Source: Polynucleobacter sp. TUM22923 (GTDB lineage Bacteria > Pseudomonadota > Gammaproteobacteria > Burkholderiales > Burkholderiaceae). Taken from it: 64,000 bases of DNA. Location: positions 310,001 through 374,000 of the forward strand of contig NZ_AP027274.1 of the NCBI RefSeq assembly GCF_030295705.1, given 5' to 3'. A program made the position numbers and the translations under genes. Shown here in pieces: positions 1 through 9,281 of the stretch; the stretch's first letter is position 1, and the number at the start of each line of letters is the position of its first letter. The notes below the pieces were generated by a model, which saw nothing but the letters and a program-made list of their open reading frames with translations, ran no database searches and had not been told where the DNA came from.

Positions 1-279
1 TTCATGTTTACCCACCACCTCGTCCACGATAAACCAAGAGCCATCGGCTGCCTTCCAAATACGCTCCCCCTGAAAGGGGTGGCGAACACTAGAGTCACTA
101 CGCATTTTTTCTTGGAGATCATCGGTCACGATAATGGGATTTTTTTGCAGAGACTTATTGGGCATCAGTAGCGCCTGGGCCTGCTCAATCGAGACATAAA
201 TCTTGGCATGCGCAATGAGTGGGGCACTAATTAGTGCAAGCCCCGCCAGGGCCATGGGGTTTGGTTTCCAATTCATCAT
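1..279 (-). CDS. FMN-binding-domain protein, 3' part beyond window
   Basis: Only the first 93 codons are inside the window; the gene runs off the left edge. The N-terminus (MMNWKPNPMALAGLALISA, then an Ala-His-Ala cleavage region) looks like a Sec signal peptide, so the product is probably periplasmic or membrane-attached. The visible stretch ends in FIVDEVVGKHE, typical of the start of FMN_bind domains, which carry a covalently or tightly bound flavin. Two ATGs stand in tandem (277-279 and 274-276); the first is used here. It begins 11 bases after the stop of the upstream DUF6662 gene, so the two form one operon under the Fur-type site at 1264-1317. A role in iron or heme reduction is inferred from that context only. 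Confidence 0.7.
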   Translation of the reverse strand, partial: MMNWKPNPMALAGLALISAPLIAHAKIYVSIEQAQALLMPNKSLQKNPIIVTDDLQEKMRSDSSVRHPFQGERIWKAADGSWFIVDEVVGKHE

Positions 280-290
280 AATAAGTAGGC

Positions 291-1205
291 TTAATTTAGA
301 GGGAAGCCGACTTTGACAATGAATTCATTGACAGAGTGGCTATCCCATACACGTGCATTGGAGCATTCGGCTTCACCGCCGCCCATGCAAGTATTCCCTT
401 TAAGTTGATAACGCCATGCACCAGTAACCCACCAGTCTTTAGCGGCGTAGTGCATATTGGGACCAACAAAAGTAGCGCGTTGTACTTGGTTGCGCAGGTT
501 TAATTCTGAATAGTCATTATGAAAGCGAGCTTCGACACCAGCAGACCACTTAGGTGCAAAGCGATAGCTAGCGCCTAATAAGAAGTCCAGCATAGACTCA
601 GGCACATTACCATTTTCGACAAACTTAAGCCGCTCATTTGCTAACACCACATTACCTGCCAGAATCAGTCGATCATCAATAAAATTCGATTGCAGGAGCA
701 GTCGAGCCTCAATTTCATTTTTATTTCTTCCGATGGTGGGCTCTAAATAGAGGCCAATGCCTACCGGGGAGGTAACGGGGTTAGTAATGCGATAGATAGC
801 CTCTAGCGAGCCACCTTCAATTCCACTTTTTCTGTAGGGGGTAGCAGGGTCATGGCTAGAAGGAACACCATAACCTCCAGTACAGCTTGGACTATCACCG
901 CAAGCTTCGGGGTTGGTGTAATTTTGGCTGGCATTGGTGTAGTAAGAATTGATGTACCCAGCAATCTGTAGATTATTGGTAAGGCCATACTCCAATTCAG
1001 TACGTGCAGTCCAAGCGTCATAGGTGCCTGCTGCCTGTTGTTGATTCAGTTGTAATCTTTGCTCAAATTCCAGCTTACCCTTGGGTTGAAGGTCTAAGGT
1101 GTAAATCCAACCAAATGCCCCCTCTCCAGCATTGGCAAAAGAGAAATGGAATGCGGCTACTAATACTAAGGTGAAGGCAATTAGTCTTTTGATGGTTAAT
1201 TTCAT
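291..1205 (-). CDS. DUF6662 family outer-membrane beta-barrel protein
   Basis: About 304 residues from the ATG at 1203-1205. A longer reading from 1349 would cross the Fur-type inverted repeat and is rejected. Residues 1-25 are a clear Sec signal peptide (MKLTIKRLIAFTLVLVAAF, cleavage after FANA). The rest alternates aromatic and polar residues with periodic Gly/Tyr, as in an outer-membrane barrel, and ends in a C-terminal segment VKVGFPLN. Family assignment to DUF6662 is from recognition of the N-terminal GEGAFGWIYTLDLQPKGK pattern. It is first in an operon with the FMN-binding protein downstream. The promoter region holds a perfect Fur-like inverted repeat, so induction on iron limitation is likely. 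The transported substrate is unknown. Confidence 0.8.
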   Translation of the reverse strand: MKLTIKRLIAFTLVLVAAFHFSFANAGEGAFGWIYTLDLQPKGKLEFEQRLQLNQQQAAGTYDAWTARTELEYGLTNNLQIAGYINSYYTNASQNYTNPEACGDSPSCTGGYGVPSSHDPATPYRKSGIEGGSLEAIYRITNPVTSPVGIGLYLEPTIGRNKNEIEARLLLQSNFIDDRLILAGNVVLANERLKFVENGNVPESMLDFLLGASYRFAPKWSAGVEARFHNDYSELNLRNQVQRATFVGPNMHYAAKDWWVTGAWRYQLKGNTCMGGGEAECSNARVWDSHSVNEFIVKVGFPLN

Positions 1206-1263
1206 GGTGTCGTCGTAGTGAAATGGATGTGTGTGGGTGCAGTAGGCTGCTAAAAAGATTCCC

Positions 1264-1317
1264 TTTAAATGAGAATGATTCTCAATATACATCAAATAGG
1301 AATCATTCTCATTTAAA
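1264..1317 (-). promoter_or_regulatory. Fur-type operator, perfect 18-bp inverted repeat
   Basis: The arm at 1264-1281 (TTTAAATGAGAATGATTC) and its exact reverse complement at 1300-1317 are separated by 18 bases. Each arm contains GAGAATGATT, close to the proteobacterial Fur box (GATAATGATAATCATTATC). The left arm extends into a second local near-palindrome GAGAATGATTCTC at 1271-1283. The site lies 59-112 bases upstream of the DUF6662 start. Two opposed Fur sites of this kind fit tight iron-dependent repression. The family consensus is known; binding here is inference. Confidence 0.8.
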
Positions 1318-1402
1318 ATGAAAGACCTTATTAGGCCTAGTGTTGGCAAACTTCAACTATTGCGCGCGGCTGGACACCCGCTATGTAATAAGATGCACAG
1401 CT

Positions 1403-1648
1403 ATGAATGCAGATGCTCTTGAGAAGTTAGTGTTGATGAAGATGCCATTTGGTAAGCACGCTGGGCGAGCGCTTGCCGATCTGCCAGGCAATTACTTGGC
1501 GTGGTTTGCTCGTGAAGGCTTTCCTAAGAGCGAGTTAGGAGAATTACTAGAATTAATGCACACCCTAGACCACAACGGCTTACGCGGTTTGCTGGCGCCG
1601 ATTCAGCGAGCTAATGGCATTCAATCTCGCCTGCGTGACCGAGATTGA
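1403..1648 (+). CDS. DUF3820 family protein
   Basis: About 81 residues from the ATG at 1403 (MNADALEKLVLMKMPFGKH). The motif MPFGKHAGRALADLPGNYLAWF is the DUF3820 signature, a small domain also annotated as putative quorum-sensing-regulated virulence factor and related to exonuclease-associated modules. No signal peptide, so cytoplasmic. A start at 1340 would add 21 residues of unrelated composition and lie beside the divergent Fur region; the inner ATG is preferred, though its ribosome binding site is weak. Biochemical function unknown. It stands alone, convergent with the nuclease gene that follows. Confidence 0.8.
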   Translation: MNADALEKLVLMKMPFGKHAGRALADLPGNYLAWFAREGFPKSELGELLELMHTLDHNGLRGLLAPIQRANGIQSRLRDRD

Positions 1649-1664
1649 TTTAGGGATTGATTGC

Positions 1665-2378
1665 TTAACGAGGATTTGATAGCGGTAAATGAAAGTCGAT
1701 CCCGGTTCTTTGCATGAGTTCTGAGTAAGAGATTAGCGGGCTCACTTGGGCTTCATTGGTATTTTCGATCCAATAGGCCCAAGCCAACTGCTTAGTTGGG
1801 TCATAGACTAACTTGTACAGATAAGCAGGAACGGTGACTTTACTTTTGCCAATGCTGCCCATATTTCCAGTTGAACCCGTAAAGACATAGATATCACCAT
1901 CGATTCTTTTGACGTACATTCGAGTTGGCTCTTCAACGCGTTTCGCCCAGATGCCTTGATTATTCTGCCTGGCCTGCGGCATCATATTGGCCAGAGAAAA
2001 GGATTGGGCCATACCTCGTTCCCCAGTCATATCACCAGCAGGGACATTGTGACCACGGTCATAACCACTGCCTCGGTAGTCAGATAGTAGGGCGCGCTCA
2101 TGAGCGGGGACTCTCGCTTCCTCATAAAACTGATTGGTGCGACGGGGGCGAGTTTGACTAAGCTGCCTCCCATTAAGCTTTTCAACTGTGTAGATCGGTT
2201 TTTTATCCGTCGGCGAGTAATAAATAGCGAAATCATCAAAACAGAGGTCCCGACCGATGAGTGCTGTGGTGGGGGTTTGTTGTTCTGGGAAAAGATCCCG
2301 GCACTGATCAAACAGGGCAAAGGCACTTAGTGGCGAACTAAAGGCAAGTAATGCAAAGAGTTTAATTAGGGTGCTCAT
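1665..2378 (-). CDS. Secreted DNA/RNA non-specific endonuclease (NucA-like)
   Basis: 237 residues. Residues 1-21 form a Sec signal peptide ending in LSAFA, so the enzyme is periplasmic or secreted. The core has the beta-beta-alpha-Me motif YDRGHNVPAGDM with the catalytic His, followed by SFSLANMMPQARQNNQGIW with the Asn cluster that binds magnesium. This is the endonuclease NS family (PF01223), which cleaves single- and double-stranded DNA and RNA without sequence preference. Its full length matches secreted bacterial members of about 230-260 residues. Likely role: nutrient scavenging from extracellular nucleic acid, or defence. No immunity gene is seen next to it, as expected for an exported nuclease. 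Confidence 0.88.
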   Translation of the reverse strand: MSTLIKLFALLAFSSPLSAFALFDQCRDLFPEQQTPTTALIGRDLCFDDFAIYYSPTDKKPIYTVEKLNGRQLSQTRPRRTNQFYEEARVPAHERALLSDYRGSGYDRGHNVPAGDMTGERGMAQSFSLANMMPQARQNNQGIWAKRVEEPTRMYVKRIDGDIYVFTGSTGNMGSIGKSKVTVPAYLYKLVYDPTKQLAWAYWIENTNEAQVSPLISYSELMQRTGIDFHLPLSNPR

Positions 2379-2871
2379 GGATGAGTAGTGTAGGTGAGCA
2401 TAGATAGTGCCCCTTCTTTTTGGTCGGAGTGAGCGTTTCCCGGCGCTAGATTTAATTCGGGAGCTCGGCTTTTATGATGCAACTAAGTGGCCACATCATC
2501 ACAAGCTTCATCTCAAGCCTAATGCCTGGCTAGTACTACCTGTAGTGAAATCCAATCATTTGGATACTAGATATATGGTTTTATTTCCTTTTTTAATGAT
2601 AAAAATAGTAAAAAAGTCTGCTTTATTTCAGTTTTTTGTTATGTGGAATAAGCGCCCACTAACATTCGTAAACCTCTGATTTTAATGAGATTAATATCAA
2701 CTAGTCGCTGTATATAGGAACTCATATGAAACTTAAGACCAATAAGTTATGAAAATGACGTTCTTTATTCTTGACTAGATATAAGAACTTTCTTAGGATG
2801 CATCATGTTTATTAATTATTGCGATGCAGCATAAATCAATAGTTTGGTTTTTGATGTTAGCAAGACCCTGA
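2379..2871. other. Intergenic stretch with no recognised gene
   Basis: About 490 bases, AT-rich from 2570 onward. An open frame from a GTG at 2407 to 2679 encodes 90 residues. Its first half (to about 2560) has protein-like composition (RELGFYDATKWPHHHKLHL) and its second half is simple hydrophobic low-complexity sequence. I recognise no family and see no ribosome binding site. It may be a decayed gene fragment. The last 200 bases are presumably leader for the lytic transglycosylase gene. Confidence 0.4.
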
Positions 2872-3900
2872 ATGATTACAAGTTTTTTAGCCAAGTCCTA
2901 TGACCTTACCTTAGCGCAATTTACGAACGCTGAAGCTAAGGCTAAGGCTAAGGCTAAGGCTAAGGCTCTATTGGCGTATGCCTTATCACCAATCTATCGC
3001 GTGATGAATGGCCTGTTGCTTCTTACCGTTTTTGCCGTCGTGGGACTCTGGTTATCTGGCAATGGAACTCAGGCTGGTGCTTTTGATTTGGCGCGAGTCT
3101 TGGTGCCTGAGGAGGCTAGGCAAATAGTTTGGAATCAAGGCTTTGGCATGCTGGATCCTTACCAAGAGCCAGCACAGGCTGCCCCATCTGACAAAGAAAT
3201 TGCTGCGGTGATCTACGGTAAATCTTCAGCCAACTTACCGTCAGGGTCAGGCTCTGGCTCAGCCCCAAAACAGCAGGCTATCGCCTTACTTATGCCCTCA
3301 GTAGCGAATGCTCAAGTAAAGCCCATTTCACATCTGTCGGATCGTATCCCCACTTCTAAGATTGATCCACAAGCTTTAGACTCTAAATTGATGGTTTCTG
3401 TTCAAAATCAACGAGCGGTTGCGGAGTTTTTTGAGAAAAAATACAAACTTGATCGCACAAAGATTGAAGGGTATGTCTCAAATACTGTATTGATTGCTAA
3501 AGAAGTCAAGATTGACCCTGTGCTTTTATTGGCCATCATTTCGGTGGAATCCAATTTCAATCCATTGATCAAGAGTGGGGCGGGTGCAGAAGGCTTGATG
3601 CAGGTAATGACCTTAATTCACAAAGATAAATATGCCCTTTACGGCGGCATCGGCGATGCGATTAAGCCTGAAGTCAACATTCGTGTGGGTGCTTATATCT
3701 TGAAGTACTTGATTGCTACGACCGGTTCATTACGTGGCGGCCTTAAATACTACGTAGGCGCTGCTAATGCTGAGAATGATGGGGGCTATGCAGATAAGGT
3801 CATTGCCGAAAGAAATCGATTGATCGTGCTCTGCCAATCTACTCCGATGCCAGGTAGCCCCAATAAGTTGACATTAAATAGCAAAAGCTTGCGGTCTTAA
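2872..3900 (+). CDS. Lytic transglycosylase, SLT domain
   Basis: 342 residues. The C-terminal half is a Slt/MltC-type lysozyme-like domain: the catalytic Glu is E226 in AIISVESNFNP, followed by GAGAEGLMQVM and, later, VNIRVGAYILKYL. It cleaves peptidoglycan strands to 1,6-anhydro-muropeptides. Residues about 46-62 are one membrane segment, giving a signal anchor with a short cytoplasmic head. Residues 22-32 are an Ala-Lys alternation encoded by five tandem GCTAAG hexamers plus a final GCT (2935-2967). The linker at 125-132 is Ser-Gly rich. The start ATG at 2872 has no strong ribosome binding site; an inner Met at residue 46 is possible. A bidirectional terminator follows. Confidence 0.85.
   Translation: MITSFLAKSYDLTLAQFTNAEAKAKAKAKAKALLAYALSPIYRVMNGLLLLTVFAVVGLWLSGNGTQAGAFDLARVLVPEEARQIVWNQGFGMLDPYQEPAQAAPSDKEIAAVIYGKSSANLPSGSGSGSAPKQQAIALLMPSVANAQVKPISHLSDRIPTSKIDPQALDSKLMVSVQNQRAVAEFFEKKYKLDRTKIEGYVSNTVLIAKEVKIDPVLLLAIISVESNFNPLIKSGAGAEGLMQVMTLIHKDKYALYGGIGDAIKPEVNIRVGAYILKYLIATTGSLRGGLKYYVGAANAENDGGYADKVIAERNRLIVLCQSTPMPGSPNKLTLNSKSLRS
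2935..2967 (+). repeat. In-frame hexanucleotide tandem repeat (GCTAAG)5
   Basis: Five perfect GCTAAG units plus a final GCT inside the lytic transglycosylase gene, encoding alternating Ala-Lys near the N-terminus, just before the membrane anchor. A change in copy number would alter the protein by two residues per unit without a frameshift. Confidence 0.9.
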
Positions 3901-3931
3901 GTTATTGAGCGTTTAAGCTTTGTCTATTAAA

Positions 3932-3954
3932 AAGGCCGCTCAATGAGCGGCCTT
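3932..3954. terminator. Bidirectional rho-independent terminator
   Basis: Ten-base-pair stem AAGGCCGCTC/GAGCGGCCTT with loop AAT, between the convergent transglycosylase and FKBP genes. On the minus strand the stem is followed by TTTTT; on the plus strand by a weaker GTTTCT. Confidence 0.85.
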
Positions 3955-3983
3955 GTTTCTGCTGGGATAACGAAAGAAAAAGC

Positions 3984-4331
3984 CTAGTTCACCCCGTGTA
4001 GCTCTACTTCAAATATTAAAGTGGCATTTGGGGGAATAACACCACCAGCTCCCCGTGCGCCATAACCCATTTCGGAAGGAATGATCAGGGTGCGTTTACC
4101 GCCTATTTTCATGCCCTGCACACCTTGATCCCAGCCTTTGATAACGTGGCCTGCTCCAAGGGGAAAGCTGAACAATTGACCGCGATCTAAAGAGCTATCA
4201 AATTTCTGGCCCTTATGATCTGCTGCTTTTTCATCAAAGAGCCAGCCGGTGTAATGCACGTCAACTCCATTGCCGGCTACCGCTTCCTTACCATCTCCAA
4301 TAACAGTGTCTATTAGTTGAAGTTCGCTCAT
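3984..4331 (-). CDS. FKBP-type peptidyl-prolyl cis-trans isomerase
   Basis: 115 residues, one FKBP domain with no signal peptide, so cytoplasmic. Visible family features are [54 protein letters not shown] and [13 protein letters not shown], which line the prolyl-binding pocket (Tyr, Phe, Asp, Val-Ile, Trp, Tyr). It catalyses cis-trans isomerisation of proline peptide bonds during folding. The length matches the small single-domain class. It stands as a single gene with a strong ribosome binding site (GGAGAA just upstream of 4331) and its own terminator at 3932-3954. Confidence 0.93.
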   Translation of the reverse strand: MSELQLIDTVIGDGKEAVAGNGVDVHYTGWLFDEKAADHKGQKFDSSLDRGQLFSFPLGAGHVIKGWDQGVQGMKIGGKRTLIIPSEMGYGARGAGGVIPPNATLIFEVELHGVN

Positions 4332-4405
4332 GTTTTTCTCCTTCTTTGGCTTAAATTGATTGGCTAGTATATTCTGGGTTCTATCTTTTGTTTAAACCTA
4401 TTCCT

Positions 4406-5422
4406 ATGACCAATTTCTGGCCCCGCTCAGCTTACAAGACCCTTACGGTCGATGCAGATAATCAACTCCTAGTGACAGATGCGTTTTTGCGCACGTACTT
4501 ACTTCGCCCAGAATTGCACCTAGTGCCAGAATCCTGTGATGCAGAGCGTGCCCTACACCAACGCCTTACAAATAATCCCCGTGAAGTGATTTCTGAATCA
4601 GAAATTCTGGCTATGGCTGACGCGGATATTCAGGTGAATTATCAAGTGTGGTTAAGGTATCGCACTAAGCTTTTGGCGGCCAGCTCATTGGAAAATTTCT
4701 ACATGAGTTTGTTTGAGGGTGGCGGGGTCGATGTACCCCCTTTATTTATTGCACAATTAGCGCAAATTTTTATTAGACATATTTTGGGTGAAGATTGTCA
4801 TCCGCTAGATGCCCGCATGGGCGAACTTTTTTTCCGTACGCAGAAAATCAGCGTACTGGAGGGCAGTATTGTCATGGGCGCGGATGAAGAAGTAGTGGAT
4901 CGCAATGCCAAGGCTGGTGAAACTGGCGACATTATGGATTTGCTAAAAGGTAAATCGATGACGATGCGCTCGGTCGACTTAGATGTGCTTTATGAAGACA
5001 ACGCTGATTTATATTGGGATAAAAACGAAGATCATGATTTCGCTGTGCAGCTCAATTTCGGGCAGCCTCCAATCAACCATTTTTGCCGCGTGTTAGAAAA
5101 ATGGATAGAGCACTTCTTGGGAGTAAAAACACGCATTACGCCAATGCAACAAATTAGCGATCCAAAGTGGTCATGGCATGTAGGGCTTGATGCTAGCGCA
5201 ACAGAAATTCTAAATAAGCTTTACAACAAAGAGCCAGTGGATACAGATGAGCTGCAAAAAGTCATTTGCTTGTTCCGTTTGGACTTTATTGAAGAGGCCG
5301 CTGTCTCAGTAGCGCAGGCAGGTAAGCCGGTGTACATGGGTATTGCGATGAGCGATCAAAAGCAATTAAAACTCAAGCCACAGAACCTGCTATTTAATTT
5401 ACCTCTCGCTAAAACATCTTAG
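4406..5422 (+). CDS. DUF6352 family protein
   Basis: 338 residues from the ATG at 4406 (MTNFWPRSAYKTL); a TTG start six codons earlier is possible. The N-terminal pattern FWPRSAYKTL..DAFLRTYLLRPELHLVPESC and the later EGGGVDVPPLFIAQLAQ identify the DUF6352 family, found mainly in Burkholderiales. No signal peptide or membrane segment is visible, so it is cytoplasmic. Biochemical function is unknown. It is transcribed alone, divergent from the FKBP gene with 74 bases between the starts, and convergent with the MFS transporter. Confidence 0.85.
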   Translation: MTNFWPRSAYKTLTVDADNQLLVTDAFLRTYLLRPELHLVPESCDAERALHQRLTNNPREVISESEILAMADADIQVNYQVWLRYRTKLLAASSLENFYMSLFEGGGVDVPPLFIAQLAQIFIRHILGEDCHPLDARMGELFFRTQKISVLEGSIVMGADEEVVDRNAKAGETGDIMDLLKGKSMTMRSVDLDVLYEDNADLYWDKNEDHDFAVQLNFGQPPINHFCRVLEKWIEHFLGVKTRITPMQQISDPKWSWHVGLDASATEILNKLYNKEPVDTDELQKVICLFRLDFIEEAAVSVAQAGKPVYMGIAMSDQKQLKLKPQNLLFNLPLAKTS

Positions 5423-5453
5423 GCTTATTTCCCCCCCCTGCTTCTTGCATCGC

Positions 5454-6656
5454 CTAAGCTGATTGCGTGCGATTACTTTTTCTATTTTGAGCGCTTAACC
5501 AGAGCAGTGCTGCAGCAGTAATAAACACGGGGATTAGTGAGCCAAAGTTCAGGATATTCCAGCCCTGCGAGGTGATGATAGCGCCCGAACCAAATGAGGT
5601 GAAGGCCATGGTGCCAAACACAAAGAAATTGATGGCTGCCTGAGCTTTGTCACGCTCTTCCGGGCGATAAGCAGTCATTGCTAAGGAAGTGGCTCCGGTA
5701 AATAAAAAGTTCCAGCCTACGCCTAATAGAAAGAGGGCAATCAGGTATTGATGAAACGCCACGCCAGTGAGTGCAATAGCGATACAGGCTAAATTAAGCA
5801 AAACACCAGTACCCATTATTTTCAGGGTACCAAATCGCTGAATCAATGAACCGGTAAAAAATCCAGGAGCAAACATGCCAATGACATGCCACTCCAATAC
5901 CATAGCGGTATCTGAAAATGGGAGCCCACAAATTTGCATTGCAAGCGGGGTCGCTGCCATTAGTAGGTTCATCACACCGTAACCGAGAGAGGCGCCGATG
6001 ATTGCCACCATAAATACCGGTTGTCGCAAAATCACTTTCAGATCTCGACCTGCCAAGAGCGCATGTTTAGTTTTGAACTCATCGGGGAAGTGAATGTACT
6101 GCATGACGATAATGCCAATACAGCCCGCAACCGAGAGGGTGAGGTAGGCGCCCAAAAAGGCCGTATCGAATATATTCCTTGTCCAAGATGCCAGATTAGG
6201 CCCAATGACTGCCCCAAGAATACCTCCAGCTAAGACCCAGGATACCGCCTTGTCTCTTTGGCTAGCCACCGTCAGTTCGGCAGCCGCAAATCGATACAGT
6301 TGGCCATTGGCGCTGTAATAGCCTGCAATAAAGGTGCCTAGTACCAGTAACCAGAAATTTTTTGAGTAGGCGGCGTAGGCACATAAAAGTGCTGAAAAGA
6401 CAGCAACCAATAGGCCCAATTGAAAAGAAATTTTTCGACCAAAGTAATTTTGGGTCTTAGCGACGATCGACGTAGAAAAGGCGCCACCGACAACATAACC
6501 CATCACGGGTAGTGTCGCCATCCAAGCTACGGGGCTTAGGCTTAGCCCTACTAGCCCGTTAATAGCGATGAAAGTGACATTATTGGTTAAAAACAGGCCC
6601 TGACAGAGAATCAGTAGTATGAGGTTTCTATTAAAAAATGGGATTTTTTCTGTCAT
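5454..6656 (-). CDS. MFS transporter
   Basis: 400 residues with about 12 hydrophobic segments in two groups of six, as in the major facilitator superfamily. The loop between segments 2 and 3 has NYFGRKISFQLG, a variant of the MFS motif A (G-x3-D-R-x-GR-R/K). The short hydrophilic stretch HFPDEFKTKHALLAG near the middle separates the two halves. It is an inner-membrane carrier driven by a proton or ion gradient. Substrate cannot be told from sequence; drug or metabolite export is a generic guess. It is a single gene, with its stop 31 bases from the convergent DUF6352 stop. Confidence 0.85.
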   Translation of the reverse strand: MTEKIPFFNRNLILLILCQGLFLTNNVTFIAINGLVGLSLSPVAWMATLPVMGYVVGGAFSTSIVAKTQNYFGRKISFQLGLLVAVFSALLCAYAAYSKNFWLLVLGTFIAGYYSANGQLYRFAAAELTVASQRDKAVSWVLAGGILGAVIGPNLASWTRNIFDTAFLGAYLTLSVAGCIGIIVMQYIHFPDEFKTKHALLAGRDLKVILRQPVFMVAIIGASLGYGVMNLLMAATPLAMQICGLPFSDTAMVLEWHVIGMFAPGFFTGSLIQRFGTLKIMGTGVLLNLACIAIALTGVAFHQYLIALFLLGVGWNFLFTGATSLAMTAYRPEERDKAQAAINFFVFGTMAFTSFGSGAIITSQGWNILNFGSLIPVFITAAALLWLSAQNRKSNRTQSA

Positions 6657-6875
6657 AGGCGTCAGTTTACGGCTTATCTTCCAGGGTTTTACCTTGGGGT
6701 AACCCTATACATTGCCATTCATAGGTCAATTTGGTGGCTATTAAGCTCGAATCTCCAAAGGGTGATGATTTAAAATAGAAGAGTAAGCCTTGTACATCTA
6801 AAGCTTCTCGCACAAAAAGCGAGAGTCTCTAGCAAGGGGCAATACCCAAAATTTATCCATATTGAGGAAATATCC

Positions 6876-9113
6876 ATGGCTTCAGAGAAATCAAAGATCA
6901 TTTACACGCTAACAGACGAAGCGCCTTCCTTAGCGACCTGTGCATTTTTGCCGATTATCCGCACCTTCACGGAACCAGCCGGAGTGAAAGTGGTGACAAG
7001 TGATATTTCTGTTGCGGCCCGGATCTTGTCAGCTTTTTCTGATTATTTAACTGATGCGCAAAAAGTGCCCAATAATTTAGCCGAATTGGGTCGCATGACT
7101 TTATTGCCCGATACCAACATTATTAAACTGCCAAACATTAGCGCCTCAGTTCCTCAGTTATTGGCAGCCATTAAAGAGCTGCAAGGCAAGGGGTATGCAT
7201 TGCCAGAATTTCCGGATGATCCTAAGAACGATGCTGAAAAAGCAATCCGCGTGCTTTACTCTTCTTGTTTAGGTAGCGCAGTAAATCCGGTGTTGCGTGA
7301 AGGTAATTCCGATCGCCGCGCACCGAACGCTGTTAAGCGCTACGCTCGCAAGAATCCCCATTCCATGGGTGAGTGGAGCCAAGCTTCGCGTACCCACGTT
7401 TCTCATATGCATGGCGGTGATTTTTATGCCGGCGAGAAGTCCATGACCCTAACTAAGGCATGTGATGTAAGGATGGATTTGGTGACTAAGAGTGGCAAGA
7501 CTATTGTGCTCAAACCAAAAGTCGCTTTGCTCGCCGGTGAAATTATCGACAGTATGTTTATGAGTAAAAAAGCTTTATGCGAATTTTACGAAAAAGAAAT
7601 TGATGACGCCTATAAGACCGGCATGATGCTATCTCTGCATGTCAAAGCAACCATGATGAAAGTTTCTCATCCGATTGTCTTTGGTCATGCCGTGAAGATT
7701 TTCTACAAAGAAGCTTTTGCCAAGCATGCTAAGTTGTTCGAAGAATTGGGTGTCAATCCCAATAACGGCATGAGTAGTGTGTACGACAAAATCAAAACGT
7801 TACCAGAGTCCAAGCGGGAAGAGATTCTAAAAGATCTGCATGCCTGTCATGAGCACCGTCCCGCATTGGCTATGGTTGATTCTGCCAAAGGTATTAGCAA
7901 CTTGCATTCTCCAAGTGATGTGATCGTCGATGCCTCTATGCCAGCAATGATTCGCGTGGGTGGCAAGATGTGGGGTGCTGATGGCCGCTTACACGATACC
8001 AAGGCTGTTATTCCAGAAAGTACCTTTGCACGTATTTATCAAGAGGTCATTAACTTTTGTAAAACCCACGGTAACTTTGATCCAACCACCATGGGTACTG
8101 TACCGAACGTTGGCTTAATGGCTCAGCAGGCTGAAGAGTATGGTTCACATGACAAAACCTTTGAAATTGCCGAAGCTGGAGTGGCTCGTATTGTGGCTGA
8201 TGACGGTACAGTGTTGCTGGAAGAAAATGTAGAAGAGGGCGATATCTGGCGGATGTGCCAAGTTAAAGATGCGCCGATTCGGGATTGGGTCAAGTTAGCA
8301 GTCAATCGTGCACGCCTTTCTAATACCCCAGCGGTATTTTGGTTGGATGAATACCGTCCGCACGAAGCCGAGTTAATCAAGAAAGTAAGTACTTATTTAA
8401 AAGATTACGACCTAACGGGCTTAGATGTGCAGATCATGTCGCAAACCCGAGCCATGCGATACACCTTAGAGCGCTTGATTCGCGGTAAAGATACGATTTC
8501 AGTAACCGGAAATATCTTGCGTGATTATCTGACCGACTTATTCCCAATCATGGAGCTAGGAACCAGCGCTAAGATGCTATCGATCGTACCTTTAATGGCG
8601 GGCGGCGGCTTATTTGAAACGGGCGCGGGCGGATCTGCCCCTAAGCATGTTCAGCAGCTGGTTGAAGAAAATCATTTGCGTTGGGATTCTTTAGGTGAGT
8701 TTTTAGCTCTAGCAGTTTCCTTAGAGGACATTGGCGATAAAACGAGCAATCCTAAAGTGAAGATCTTGGCGCGTACTTTAGACGAAGCAACCGGTACCTT
8801 ATTGGATAACAATAAGTCCCCTTCGCCACGTACGGGTGAGCTGGATAATCGCGGTAGCCAATTCTATTTAGCGATGTATTGGGCGCAAGCTTTGGCCGCC
8901 CAAACTGAAGATCAGCAATTACAAGCCCATTTCGCTCCCATTGCCAAAGCCTTGGCTGAGGGTGAGACAAAGATCATAGAAGAGCTCAAGGCAGTGCAGG
9001 GTAAGCCAGTTGATATTGGTGGTTACTTCGCGGCTGATCCTGAAAAGTGCAAGGCAGTAATGCGTCCCAGCACAACTTTAAATCAGATCCTGAAAGCAGC
9101 TAGAGCAAGTTAA
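6876..9113 (+). CDS. icd: NADP-dependent isocitrate dehydrogenase, monomeric type
   Basis: 745 residues, the length of the monomeric IDH family (about 740). It opens with [22 protein letters not shown] and includes the conserved [19 protein letters not shown] substrate-binding segment. It catalyses oxidative decarboxylation of isocitrate to 2-oxoglutarate with NADP in the TCA cycle, in the cytoplasm. The ribosome binding site is GAGGAAA just before the ATG at 6876. A 220-base leader separates it from the divergent MFS gene, and a strong terminator follows at 9141-9171, so it is a single-gene unit. The monomeric form is not homologous in fold detail to the dimeric E. coli Icd. Confidence 0.96.
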   Translation: MASEKSKIIYTLTDEAPSLATCAFLPIIRTFTEPAGVKVVTSDISVAARILSAFSDYLTDAQKVPNNLAELGRMTLLPDTNIIKLPNISASVPQLLAAIKELQGKGYALPEFPDDPKNDAEKAIRVLYSSCLGSAVNPVLREGNSDRRAPNAVKRYARKNPHSMGEWSQASRTHVSHMHGGDFYAGEKSMTLTKACDVRMDLVTKSGKTIVLKPKVALLAGEIIDSMFMSKKALCEFYEKEIDDAYKTGMMLSLHVKATMMKVSHPIVFGHAVKIFYKEAFAKHAKLFEELGVNPNNGMSSVYDKIKTLPESKREEILKDLHACHEHRPALAMVDSAKGISNLHSPSDVIVDASMPAMIRVGGKMWGADGRLHDTKAVIPESTFARIYQEVINFCKTHGNFDPTTMGTVPNVGLMAQQAEEYGSHDKTFEIAEAGVARIVADDGTVLLEENVEEGDIWRMCQVKDAPIRDWVKLAVNRARLSNTPAVFWLDEYRPHEAELIKKVSTYLKDYDLTGLDVQIMSQTRAMRYTLERLIRGKDTISVTGNILRDYLTDLFPIMELGTSAKMLSIVPLMAGGGLFETGAGGSAPKHVQQLVEENHLRWDSLGEFLALAVSLEDIGDKTSNPKVKILARTLDEATGTLLDNNKSPSPRTGELDNRGSQFYLAMYWAQALAAQTEDQQLQAHFAPIAKALAEGETKIIEELKAVQGKPVDIGGYFAADPEKCKAVMRPSTTLNQILKAARAS

Positions 9114-9140
9114 CTCTCAAAAAACCGCATTGGCATCATA

Positions 9141-9171
9141 AAAAAGGCAAACCTTCGTGTTTGCCTTTTTT
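9141..9171 (+). terminator. Rho-independent terminator of icd
   Basis: Stem AAAAAGGCAAAC (9141-9152) with GTTTGCCTTTTT after a six-base loop CTTCGT, ending in a run of six T. It closes the icd transcript 28 bases past the stop codon. Confidence 0.93.
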
Positions 9172-9281
9172 ACGGCTACATAAACACTCAACATTGCATT
9201 GTTAACAGTGAGAGAATAGATCCCATTAAGTCCGTATTCAGTTTTGTTGCCTTTACCCTTTTATCAATATCAGAGGATTTC

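Noticed and set aside
2407..2679. 90-residue frame from a GTG
   Set aside because: No ribosome binding site or known family; the second half is AT-rich low complexity. Kept only as a note in the intergenic entry.
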